Below are positions 15,008 to 25,080 of a stretch of DNA of 64,000 nucleotides, in pieces. The DNA lies in NCBI GenBank assembly GCA_002335605.1, contig BEDY01000006.1, forward strand, positions 186,001-250,000, written 5' to 3'. Both the position numbers and the translations under genes were made by a program. The notes beneath the pieces were generated by a model. That model made no database searches. It was not told the origin of the DNA and saw nothing but the letters and a program-made list of their open reading frames with translations. The first letter of the stretch is position 1, and every line of letters begins with the position of its first letter. Origin of the DNA: Prillingera fragicola. Lineage: Eukaryota; Basidiomycota; Tremellomycetes; Trichosporonales; Trichosporonaceae.

Positions 15008-17666
15008 TTAGAGGCCGACCCAGTAGTGCTCGCCTCCAGCATTGTGTAGCATTGTCTGGCCAATCTTGACACGGCCGACCGAGGGCGCAGGTCCCATGCT
15101 CTGAAGCTGCTGCTGCAGGCCGGGCGAGTATGGCGCGTCCATCATCGGGCTCTTGGGGCTCGTGAGTGTCGGCGTCGCTGTGTGCGAGCCGAGCAGGCTG
15201 GGGCTGCCGCCGCCCGGTGCGTTGGGCATTTGCGGTGCGCTTGGGAGGAACGCCTCGGCGCTCCACTCATACCACACCTTGCGTGAGCGCTGGTCGGCGA
15301 GACGCCAGATGTTGACCTCGAGCTCGGCCCCCGACGGCAGGTACAGGGGCTGCTTGAGAGGGAAGAAGAGGGGGAACCAGCTGAACATGTCGGGCGACAC
15401 GCGGTGCATCGTGTCCGGGTGAATCGAGAGGCCAACATTGGCGAAAAGATGAGCTTCAAAGTATCCAGCGAATCCGTGGCACGGGGACGCGTGGGGGATG
15501 TGGAAGGTGAGAGTGGCGGAACGCGTATTGTGCGAGTTGGTGACGGGCAAGCCAGTCGCGTCCAGGATGAGATCCCTTCGAGGGTGCTCAAACTGCCAGC
15601 AATGCTGGATGCGCTCGCCGCACCTGCCCGAAAGACCGCCACCGTCACCCGAGAGCAGGTTGACCTGCTGCATCATGACAACGTAAGGGGTCTCGGCTGC
15701 ACCTGGCGCGCGGCTGGGCTGCGTAACGTCATGGTACAATTTGGCGCTCGAGATGGGCGCCAGGTGGGCAGTGTAGGACGTCGGGATAGAGATGCCATCG
15801 GGCTTCAGGAATCGCATACCGCCGTCAAGGCACTCGGGGGCCAGCTCGTTGTCACCAAATGAGCCAAGCAGCTCCGAAATGATAATATCCGCGAGCTCGG
15901 GCACAGGCAGTTGGCGCATGTCGCCAAAGAGAATGTTGACCGAATCTCCCCACTCGAGCGCCTTGCGCTCCTGCAGCGTCACAAACGCGTTGGGGTTCTT
16001 CTCGACAGCATACACACGCGCCTTGTGCTGCGCACGACCAAGGGCCCGCAAGGCACAGGACACGAGAGGTCCACGGCCAGCACCGGCGACAACAAGGACC
16101 AGAGGCCCATCGTAGCCTGCCTCCTGATAAATCTGGATGCGGTCCATGACAGCCAGGTAGATGGCCTCCTCGTACTGCCTGTACTTGACAGGGTCGCGCT
16201 CAAACGAGTCGTAGGTAGCGCTCCCCAAGTCGTCCATGAGGGGCTGCAGTGGTGCCTGGAGGTAGTCGCCATAACCAGTCGCCAGCTCGGCGGGGCCCTG
16301 TGGCGAGATCGAGCTTGGGCCAACAAGCTGGCTCGTAATGTGCCTCACGTACTGCAAATATGCGTTGGCGCCACCACTGGTGTGGCGGTGGGCATAGGTG
16401 TCCGCAAGGATGAAGGTGGGCTCCTGCTTGGTCATACCACGCAGGAATGCCTGGCACGCTTTGCTGAGGACAGGGTAGCCCTTGGCGTTGGGTATGAACG
16501 AGCCAGCGGGGAGCCAAACGTGCTTGACGGGCTCAGAGGTCCAGCGAGCGAGCGCGCCCACGCTAGGCGGTAAAGTATTACTCAGATCAAGAGCTGCGAG
16601 GTTAGCAACCAAATACTTTCCTTAGTGCATTTGAATACTTACTAACGCTCAGCCGAGGGTGGTAGCCACAGAGCGACCGGATGCAGTCCCACATCTCCCA
16701 GGTCGAGCTGGGGTCCTCGTGCAACGCCGCATGCGTCATGCTCTTGCTGCTAAACGTTCCGCTCACGCCACTAGCGACGCTGGCCACACGGCTGCCACCA
16801 AGGGGAGGTCCACCAGCCGAGCCAACGTTGACACCAGCAGCGGTCAGCGCCCCGAGAGTGCCGAGGCTGAGCTGTTGCTGGTGCATTGACGATGGTCGCG
16901 AGGACAGCGATGACATACGGCGGTGGTGACGACCGTTGCTAGGCCCGCCTCCAGGCCCGGCAGCTGGACCATGGTTGATCAACTCTTGTGGGTCAGACAC
17001 GGGGATGCGGATGGAGATGTTGGTGTAGGCGTTGGGACCACCGATGGCCAGCAAGTTGGAGACAGCACGGGCGTAGGCAGGAATGAAAGCCCGGTTGGCA
17101 AGGTTTGGAGCCGGAAGGATGAGCGTTGGAAGGGAGAGGTACAACGCGTGCTGCATCTCTGCACGCAAGCCCTGTGGACGTCGTCAGTCGACAAACTTTC
17201 TTTGTGACGGCAATTGTCAAGGAGGTTTTCGCACCAGTTCAGAGTCAAAACGGATTCCCTCGTCGGGCGAGTCCAGCTCAAGCCATGGCGAGGCCATGGC
17301 AATCACTGCCTGCGACTCTTCGAGACGGGTAATGTTACACTCGTCGCGATTGAGAGCTGGATCCCGACGCCACATGTCTGCTTCACGATCCGTGTCTGTG
17401 CGAGGAGGCACTCGGTCAGAGGCACTCAAGCCCTCGGCCGTCTGTGCATCCGTCACGCTATCCTCGTCATCCATGGGTCGGAGACAAAGACGTTCCCACC
17501 GATCCTGCCAGCGGGCGTTGGTGAGAGGCACGCAGATGGCATCGTAGTCCGTGTTGGTTACCGTGTTGGCGATAAATTGCTGAAGGGGGGAAGGGGCAGG
17601 ATGCGGCTGAGTTGGGAGCTCAGGCAAAGGCTCCTGGGGACAGAGAGCGATGGGAAGCCTCGCCAT
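15008..17666 (-). CDS. PRMT5: Protein arginine methyltransferase 5 (Skb1/Hsl7 type)
   Basis: The enzyme makes symmetric dimethylarginine on histones and spliceosomal Sm proteins using S-adenosylmethionine. There are three exons: 17666-17235, 17171-16643 and 16593-15008; the joined product has 848 residues, longer than the roughly 640 of animal enzymes because of low-complexity inserts. The N-terminal half is a TIM-barrel-like region with an inserted Gly/Ser/His-rich loop. The catalytic half shows the SAM-binding VVAGAGRGPLV and the double-glutamate loop SELLGSFGDNELAPECLDGG, both diagnostic for this type. A C-terminal insert near residues 800-830 is rich in Pro, Ser and Gly. The splice at 16643 was set at GTAAGT so that the junction reads LSVTLDLS, matching the conserved pattern before the catalytic part. 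It is divergent from the zinc transporter gene at 18393. Confidence 0.96.
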
Positions 17667-18392
17667 AGTTGTTCACGCCAGGTGAGCGACAATAATGGAG
17701 GAGTAGAGTAGAGGATGGAGGTTGATGGTATGAAACAAAGCTGGTTACGATAAAAACCAAGTAGGACGCGCTTTCCTTTGCTGACTGAAACGCGTCAAGT
17801 TGTCCAGGCAACGTAAGGGGACGGCTGCAGGGTGACCGCACGCCTATCCGGAGGCTCGAATTGATTTTCTCTCCACAGCCTGTGTGTGAAAGGCGTGCAG
17901 AGTTCAAAATTAGGGCGCCTATTGAACTATTGTTTCTATTACTACTGAGAGTTGTTATTAGCATTTGCGGGTGGCAACAGTTGATAATACAAGATAAAAT
18001 AGCAGCGGGATCAAATATTGTAGATATTTGTATTTGTCACCTGTAATTTCTAGGATCAAAGGGGCGCATGGGCATCATCCTGATCCCTGGCTGCTCAAGC
18101 AGTTCGGTGTCCTACAGCGAAGGCGACTAGCGTTCTTTCTCTCCTCCTCATCGTCAATTTTGGTGTTATTCTCGCACCTCGTCCCAACCTCTGGCTATTG
18201 GCAGACCATTGCCTTACACCCAGCTGCACCGGTATTGAAAAATATTTTGCCCCGCCTCCCGAATCACCAGCAGCGGATCTAGCCCCACTACCTTGCTGGC
18301 GCCACTCGACTCTGTACAGGTTGGCCGCTCCAATCGTACCCGACATCTACATTTGTCTGTTGCCCATCTAGCCATCCAATATTGAGCAAAAT
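17667..18392. promoter_or_regulatory. Divergent promoter region, PRMT5 / zinc transporter
   Basis: These 726 bases separate two genes transcribed away from each other. The stretch at about 17900-18050 is noticeably AT-rich compared with its surroundings, as expected of a fungal promoter. No zinc-response element can be assigned by eye. Confidence 0.5.
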
Positions 18393-20136
18393 ATGGGTCT
18401 TTCCAGGCAAACCAGGATCATCACCTTGCTGGTGATTGACACCTGCTTCTTCTTCTTGGTATGGTCATGACCGTCAAATCCACAGCACGGAAGAGCCGCT
18501 GACGTAGCAGGAACTCATTGTCGGTTATGCCGTCGGTTCGCTTGCTCTCGTGGCAGATTCGTTCCACATGCTAAAGTAAGTGCACCAGCAGTCCACACGC
18601 GCCCTTACTAACCAGTGTAGCGATGTTCTGTCACTCGTCGTCGCTCTGTATACGATCAAACTCGCCACTTCACCTTCATCCAGCGCCAACTCGTACGGAT
18701 GGCAGAGGGCTGAAATTCTCGGAGCCTTGATCAATGGTGTTTTCCTGATTGCGCTGTGTGCGACGATTGGATTGGAGGCCATTGGGCGCATCATCTCGCC
18801 TCCTGGTATGTACTTCTGCCGCACAGGATCGTCACTAATCATTTAGAAATTTCAGAGCCCAAGCTTATCGTTATTGTTGGAAGCCTTGGCCTCCTCAGCA
18901 ACATTGTTGGCCTCGCTCTCTTCCACGAGCACGGTCACTCGCATGGACCTCCCCCGAAGCCCAAGAAGTCGACTGGCCCCATTGCACTTGAAGAGGATGC
19001 CGACGAGGGTCTCGACCCTGTTCCCGTGCCCCGCGCCCGCGCCGACTCGACGTCACTGTACCAGCACCCGGCCGAAACCCGTGCTCAGATCATTGAGGCT
19101 GCCCGTATCGGTGCGTCATTCGAGGACAACAACTTTATGGCTGGCATGAGTCCGCCGGTTTCTGGCCGCACCGCTGCTCGCCGCAAGCACGCCTCTATGA
19201 GCCGCTCGCGCAACCACCAGGCCCCTCAGCCTGGCACCAACGAGACGATCCCTCCCCGTGGTTCCATTTCGCGACCGGTTTCAGACGTGCCGCGCGACGC
19301 TGTCTCCAACGGAGCTGCCTCCACTGATGACACTGCCGTTGCTAGCGCTGAATCGCCTACCACCCATGTTGACGCGAGCGCTGCTGAGCGCGGTGAAGTC
19401 GGCAAGGCCCACGACCATGGTCACGACCACGATGACCACAGCCACGGCGCTGGTGGTGGTGGCGGTCACAGCCACGGCTCGATGAACATGCACGGTGTGT
19501 TCCTTCACGTGCTTGGCGACGCTCTCGGCAACGTCGGTGTCATTTCGGCTGGTCTCGTTATCTGGTTGTAAGTCCATTACACCTTTCTGAAATGGCTGAG
19601 CTCACACTTTCAGCTGTCACGGCCGGTGGACGCTCTACTTTGACCCGGGAGTCTCGCTTCTCATCACGTGCATCATCTTTTCGTCTGCCATGCCCCTGGT
19701 CAAGTCTGCCTCGGCCATCCTCATGCAGGGTGTCCCCAACCACGTCTCTCTCGAGGACGTCCGTGAGGCTATCAACCTTGTCGATGGCGTGGTCTCTGTT
19801 CACGACCTGCACGTCTGGCAGCTCTCCGAGGTCACTACCGTCGCTTCGGTCCACGTCCTCATCAAGCCAGGATCTGACTACATGCGCGTGGCCGCTGACA
19901 TTCGTCACGTCCTCCACGAGGAGGGCATTCACAGCGTGACCATCCAACCCGAGTTCTCGGACACTACCCCTGACTCGGACGATGACGGAGAGGACCGCAT
20001 GTGTCTCATCCGCTGCCCTCCTGGCGAGCAGTGTGAGCCCGGTACCTGCTGCCCCCCTCCCGCGCCCTCGACCCCAAAGCTGGACCACGTCGCCGAGGGC
20101 GACGAGTCGTCCAACCACTCGCACCACTCGCACTAG
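18393..20136 (+). CDS. ZRC1: Zinc transporter, cation diffusion facilitator (Zrc1/Cot1 type)
   Basis: The protein exchanges cytosolic zinc for protons across the vacuolar membrane and protects against zinc excess. Five exons (18393-18458, 18511-18575, 18621-18805, 18847-19567, 19614-20136) give 519 residues. The metal site is visible as ADSFHMLND in helix 2 and HVLGDALGNVGV in helix 5. Between helices 4 and 5 lies a long cytosolic loop with a His-rich segment (HDHGHDHDDHSHG). The C-terminal domain carries VHDLHVWQLS, typical of this family, and ends in an acidic, Cys-containing and His-rich tail (CPPGEQCEPGTCCPPP, then NHSHHSH). The Cys-rich tail is a possible extra metal-binding site. The first intron follows residue 22, inside the first membrane helix. 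Confidence 0.95.
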
Positions 20137-20313
20137 ACGCTTTTTTTGATACATGCACGTCAGAGAGATGGAGAGTGTGCAAGCGCAACAGTCTTTGGTA
20201 CGAGAAGAGTACCGGACTCGCATTACTGTACGCATAGCCTATGAGAACACGTTAGATGCCTGCCCGGCGTGGCCAGGGAGCAGGTGATGCATCCAATGTG
20301 CAAATCGACAGCT

Positions 20314-21639
20314 CTAGGGGCGGCTCCAGTTGCCCATCAGGGAGCTGTGGGCGTTAGCAAATATGGGATGGGAAAGGCTTGCCGCAACTCACTCAAAGAC
20401 GGCCATGATGGTCCACTTGCGGTTCTCTGCCTCGGGGAAGACGATGCTGCGCTCTCCGTAAAAGACCTCGTCGTCGACCTCCTCCTTGTGGCGGGGAAGG
20501 CAGTGCATAAACTTCCAGTCGGGCTTGGCTCCGGCGTCGGTGACCATCTTGTTGGTGATCTGATAGCCGGCAAAGGCCTCGAGACGGGCCTTGGTCTCCT
20601 CCTCCTGGCCCATGCTGATCCATGTGTCGGTAACAACGAGGTCGGCGTCCTTGAGTGCCTCCGAGGGCGAGTTGGTGAGGGTGATGGATGACTGGGTGTT
20701 GGCGTCCTCGACGCGCTTCCAGACGACGGGGTCGACGGCGTCGTAGCCCTTGGGCGAGGCGATGGCGACGTGCATGCCCATGCGGGGGAGAGCAACAATG
20801 AACTCGTTGGTCATGTTGTTGGTGTCACCGACGTAGGCAAACTTCTTGCCCTTGACGGCATCGAGCACGGAAACGTTGTCCTTGACCCATCGGAGGGTCG
20901 TGCTGTAGCGGAACCGACTGTTGGTCAGTTCGGCGGGAAGGGTGATGGGGCCATTGTACGCCTCGACGAGGGTCAGGAGGTCGGCAAGGATCTGGGTGGG
21001 GTGGTAGAGGTCGGAAAGAGCATTGACGACCGGGACAGGCGAGTACTTGGCAAGAGTTTCGATCTCGTCGTGGCCCTTGACACGCGCCATGATGCCGTCA
21101 ACCATGGAGCCGACGACGCGGGCAGTGTCCTCGAGCGACTCGTTAACACCGAGCTGAATGTCCTGAGAGCCCAGGAACATGGCATTTCCACCCAGAGTCG
21201 TCACAGACGTCTCCGAAGCGACACGGGTACGGGTGCTGCGCTTGGAGAACATGAGCGCGACGGTGAGGTTCTTCAAAGTCTGGGGGACCAACGATGGAGA
21301 TATGGTCTTGGAGATGAGCTTGAACGCCAGCGCCTTCTGCACAAACTTCTCAATCTCCCGGGGCGAGAAGTCGGCGAGCGTTATGAAGTGAGGAGGGGGC
21401 GTAGCGCGCTTGACGTTGGCGCGCGTATCATACTGCGACCCGTCAGAGCTGCGGCCAGAGAATGATTGCCTGGGCTTGGGCGTGAAATCCGGCTTGAAAC
21501 TGGGCTTGAAGTTGGGCTTGAAATTGGGCTTGAACTTTGGCTCCTCCTTCACGTTGACCTCGATGCGGTACGAGCGAGAGGCACAGGCCACGCGGACGCT
21601 GGGTGCAACAGGGCGCGTGCGAGCAATGGCTGACAGCAT
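20314..21639 (-). CDS. ARG3: Ornithine carbamoyltransferase, mitochondrial
   Basis: The enzyme makes citrulline from ornithine and carbamoyl phosphate in arginine synthesis. There are two exons: 21639-20393 and a 31-base last exon 20344-20314 (GTGAGT donor, CACAG acceptor), which replaces an early stop by the ending DSLMGNWSRP; 425 residues result. The carbamoyl-phosphate motif SKRSTRTR, the LYHPTQ motif and the ornithine-loop HCLPR are all present. The N-terminus (MLSAIARTRPVAPSVRVACA) looks like a mitochondrial presequence. Between it and the enzyme domain are four tandem FKPN-like tetrapeptides encoded by 12-base repeats, an unusual insertion. The start at 21639 was chosen because the presequence begins there; the frame is open further upstream into the shared promoter. 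The gene is head to head with MRPL33. Confidence 0.96.
21480..21540 (-). repeat. 12-base tandem repeat coding for FKPN-like units
   Basis: Within the OTC gene, about four copies of a 12-base unit (GGGCTTGAARTT on the plus strand, with small changes) encode FKPN, FKPN, FKPS and FKPD on the minus strand. The repeat lies between the presequence and the catalytic domain. Such coding minisatellites often vary in copy number between strains. Confidence 0.8.
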
Positions 21640-21914
21640 GGTTGACAGAGGAGAGGGGATAGATGAACGACAACACTCTTGAATTTCAGCTCGCAGGCGG
21701 TGGACAATCAACGGAATGAGTCGTTCATATCCGCTATGCCACACGTCATTTTCACTCTGTCTTATCACACTTGCAACTCCCAGAAGTTGAGAGTGCAAAG
21801 TCGGACTGCTGCAACAGATACAAGTCGACTTGAACAAACCTACTCGAACAACAAGCAACACCACGCACGACAGCGCCCGACTCGACTTTTACACGCACGC
21901 ATCCCTTCATCGCC
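21640..21914. promoter_or_regulatory. Bidirectional promoter, ARG3 / MRPL33
   Basis: Only 275 bases separate the start codons of two genes for mitochondrial proteins transcribed in opposite directions, so they very likely share promoter elements. I cannot point to a specific TATA box or factor site. Confidence 0.6.
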
Positions 21915-22232
21915 ATGCTTCCCACCCCGCGCGCCTTCGAGGCCGCCTCCAAGGCGACCCACTACCTGATCACCCTTGTCCGCTCCGCGCGCGGCCTGCC
22001 CCCAGTCTCGGGCCGCACCGTCGAGGCCCTCGGCCTGCACAGGCTGCACCAGCGCGTGCTCATGCCCCACTCGGCCAGCGCGGCCGGAAAGATTCTCAAG
22101 ATCAAGGAGCTCGTTACCGTCGAGAACGTTAGCGAGGCCGAGGGGCTCGCTGCCCTCTCCCGCCGCAGGCCCGAGGGCGCCGGTCTCGTGCCCACTGGAC
22201 GGGTTTATGGCGGTGGCAAGGCGCTCGCTTGA
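21915..22232 (+). CDS. MRPL33: Mitochondrial large-subunit ribosomal protein uL30m
   Basis: This is a component of the mitochondrial 54S ribosomal subunit. The single exon encodes 105 residues. The L30 fold is seen in THYLITLVRSARGLPP, the conserved VEALGLHRLHQRVLMPH and the strand GKILKIKELVTVENV. The first residues (MLPTPRAFEAASK) are short and could serve as part of the import signal. Length and motif order match fungal mitochondrial L30 proteins. It shares a promoter region with the OTC gene. Confidence 0.93.
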   Translation: MLPTPRAFEAASKATHYLITLVRSARGLPPVSGRTVEALGLHRLHQRVLMPHSASAAGKILKIKELVTVENVSEAEGLAALSRRRPEGAGLVPTGRVYGGGKALA

Positions 22233-22996
22233 GCGCTTGCAGAGAGGCTGGAGCTTTGGCATTTAGAGGTGGAGAGATGAAGGAAGAGAATGGTGAGTTT
22301 TGCGAACCCGCGTCCCGTATACCTCGAGAGTGCTGACAGTTAGAGACATACCCCCGCATACATACTACCCAATGCACTTTTCATCATGGCTGCTGATCGT
22401 GGAGAATCGATGAGGAACGGAGGGGAAGGAGCAGCCGGTTTTGGCTGTCTCGGAGACAGTGAAATGTGCACTCTGCCTGCTTGACGGCCAAGCCTCGTTG
22501 GGAAGCCGACTGATTTTGAGGTTTCTTGCCGCGGTTTCCGGACAGCAGTACTGGAGCTGCTTTCGTGTGGCGACGAAGTAACTAGAGAACTAGTTGCCGT
22601 CTGTGCATCAGGTCTGCTGTTCCTACGGGCGCGGGCATGCTCCCCAGTGGGCATGTCCAAGACAGACAATCTTGACAATCTGTCAGTCTCATCCACATCG
22701 CTTTCCCCACTTCCTCCCCTCCCTCTCCAAAACCACACTCCCCAGCCCAGCTGCACAATCACGAGCATATCCATCAGACCTGTCTATATGTTCATCTCCC
22801 GCTCGGCCGTGCGGATCAGTACAATACATCGCCGATAAAAAAGCAAGGGCGGGGCGGGCGCGATGGAAGAGAGAGAGAGAGAGAAAAGGAACGAGACACA
22901 CAGAACAGATATCCTAGTACTGCCTTGTTGAGCAGGTCCAGGAGGTCTGTTCTTGAGGAGTAGCGCGTAGGGCGCTTTATCCACTCGCCACGACGT
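22233..22996. other. Intergenic between converging L30m and SEC4 genes
   Basis: This stretch holds the 3' flanks of two convergent genes. I see no gene. A short GA dinucleotide run (about eight units) lies near 22868-22884. Confidence 0.6.
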
Positions 22997-24105
22997 TTAG
23001 CAGCATGAGCTCGACTGGGTGTTCTGCTTGGCGCCGACGTTGACGCCGCCACGGTCAGCAGCGAGCCCAACGGGGGCCTCTGGTGTAGGCTGCGAGTCGA
23101 TCAGACGCGTCTTAATGTCCCTGCAGATGTCAGTGTGCGCACAGAGAGGAAGCAGGCAGTTGTGCCGTGACACTCACCTGGCGAGCGTGAAGAAAGCTTC
23201 CTCGACGCCCTCGTTTGCCTTTGCTGAAGTCTCGAGGAAACGAAGGCCGAGCTCGTCGGCGAGAGCTTTGCCCTGCTCGAGGGTGACGGCGCGTTTGTCG
23301 TCCCAGTCGCACTTGTTGCCAATGAGAATCTTGTTGACACCCTCGGACGCGTGCTGCTCAATCTGCGAGTGCCAGGTACGGACGTCTGCTGTCAGCAGCG
23401 ATACTGTACAAGGGGACGTACTGTTGAACGACTTCTCGTCGGTGACGTCGTAGACCATCAGGATACCCATGGCACCGCGGTAGTAAGCGGTCGTGATAGT
23501 GCGGAAACGCTCCTGGCCTGCATGGAGTTAGTGTCTAGCCGGCCGTAGATTGCTGCAGCTCGACATACCGGCAGTGTCCCACTGAACACAAACGTCAGCA
23601 TTGTATGATACGTGCGCCATAAATAACTCACAATCTGCAGCTTGATGCGCTTGCCATCGAGCTCAATCGTCCTGATCTTGCTGCAAAGGGTGTCAGCTAA
23701 ACGTAAACTTTGGCGGCTACATGGCCGCCGCGCATCGAGCGTATGCGGTGCTGCGCCGTGCGCGCACAGCGACCTGGCAGTGTGCGCAGCATGCGACTAC
23801 ACTGAACACCGACATGGCACGCCGATGGCCGATCTGTATACGTACAAGTCAATACCAATGGTCGCGATGAACGAAGGGGTCCACGAGTCGTCACAGAAAC
23901 GGAGGAGCAAGCATGACTTGCCGACACCTGGCACGTCAACATTCAAGGAAATCCAGGACCCCGCCGACAACAATGTCTCGCTAGACAACGAACCTGAGTC
24001 GCCAATGAGCAGAAGCTTGATGAGGCTGCGCTAGTGTCAGTCGTGCATGCCATTGCATGATGCTAGACCGTAGCAAGCTCACAAGTCGTAGTGGGGACCG
24101 GCCAT
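22997..24105 (-). CDS. SEC4: Rab GTPase of the Sec4/Rab8 group
   Basis: The protein steers post-Golgi secretory vesicles to the plasma membrane with the exocyst. Eight exons (24105-24083, 24025-23994, 23927-23846, 23680-23632, 23581-23569, 23517-23422, 23385-23178, 23120-22997) join to 208 residues, the normal Rab size. GTP-binding motifs are GDSGVGKS, WDTAGQE, NKCD and ETSAK; the effector region reads FIATIGIDF and the Rab8 signature [10 protein letters not shown] is present. The protein ends in SSSCC, a double-cysteine geranylgeranylation site. One intron falls inside the P-loop, and exon 5 has only 13 bases (coding WDTAG). All exon lengths sum to a clean frame, which supports the model. 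Confidence 0.96.
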
Positions 24106-25080
24106 GATGCAAGAGTTGTGAGTTGGGCAAGTTGAATTAGAAAGGGACTGGGCCGAACTGAGAAGGTTGGTGAGCGCGTGGTGCGAGTGGGGGGACGCGG
24201 TGGACGCACGGGAGCGGGCGAGGACGAGGAACGGGTTGTGAGTGAGTGCCGAGGGTAGGGCAAGTTGGCGAGGTCGATTAATAGAGTGGTAAAGATGTTT
24301 GTGATGATGAATCAGAAGAGAGTTGCAAGTCGTGTCAATGAGGTACTGTAGGTTGTAATCGTATACTGGCGGCGGCGGCGGTGGTGGCGGCGTCGACGTA
24401 CGAGCACAGGGACCGGCAGGCTCAGGATCAACACGAGCCTATGACGGGCGTCTCCACCCAAGGCCGGACCGTACGAGAGCACAGATAGCAGCTGTTCTGT
24501 ACGCATTGCAATATCCTCCCCAGCCAGCCAGCTCTAGAGATGGTTCCAATGGGCAGACACTACTTGCCATGCATAGAGACCTTTGCCTGATGTGTCACTG
24601 TTACCAGCCCTCTCGACGTCCATGTAACGAGAGACATTGAACGCTGGCTTTATGGACTTGGATTTTTGCCGCCAGGCCCCCATGCACATGAACACGTTTA
24701 ATATGCAGCTGGCTTGCTGCCTGCAGGCAGGCCCTGCTGCTGGGTGCTGCTGCGCTACTTCATGCTGCTACCAGCGGCCAGCGGAGCTGCTGCACGCCTG
24801 CTGCTACCTGCAGCTGCTGGCTGACCCGAGCTGGTTGCAGGGTCACTCACGTACAGGGACGGCTGCCAGGGGAACGGGCAACTGCAGAGCAGCTCCACCC
24901 AGGCTGAACCCAGCGGCGATATAAAGTCGGTATATTCCACGTGGCTGAGATGTGGCAGATTTGGCCAGGCACCACGAGCATTGATTTCAAGTGCATCACT
25001 GCTCACCTCCTGGGCAGACAGCGACCACAATACAATCACCGTCTTCCTCCCCCCTTCATCCATCCTAACACCCACTCGCC
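24106..25080. promoter_or_regulatory. Divergent promoter region, SEC4 / NIC96
   Basis: The two genes start at 24105 (minus) and 25081 (plus). The left part has pyrimidine- and purine-rich stretches typical of a 5' leader. The CTG-rich tract listed separately lies in the right half. I see no additional gene. Confidence 0.5.
24716..24840. repeat. CTG/CAG-rich low-complexity tract
   Basis: GCTGCTG and CTGCAG words recur many times over about 125 bases, as an imperfect array and not a clean microsatellite. It lies about 250-370 bases upstream of the NIC96 start. It could form hairpins or bind a factor repeatedly; there is no direct evidence for either. Confidence 0.5.

Noticed and set aside
20389..21864. 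OTC frame starting at 21864 and ending at 20389
   Set aside because: The upstream part lies in the promoter and lacks a presequence; the downstream end is better explained by a short last exon ending at 20314.
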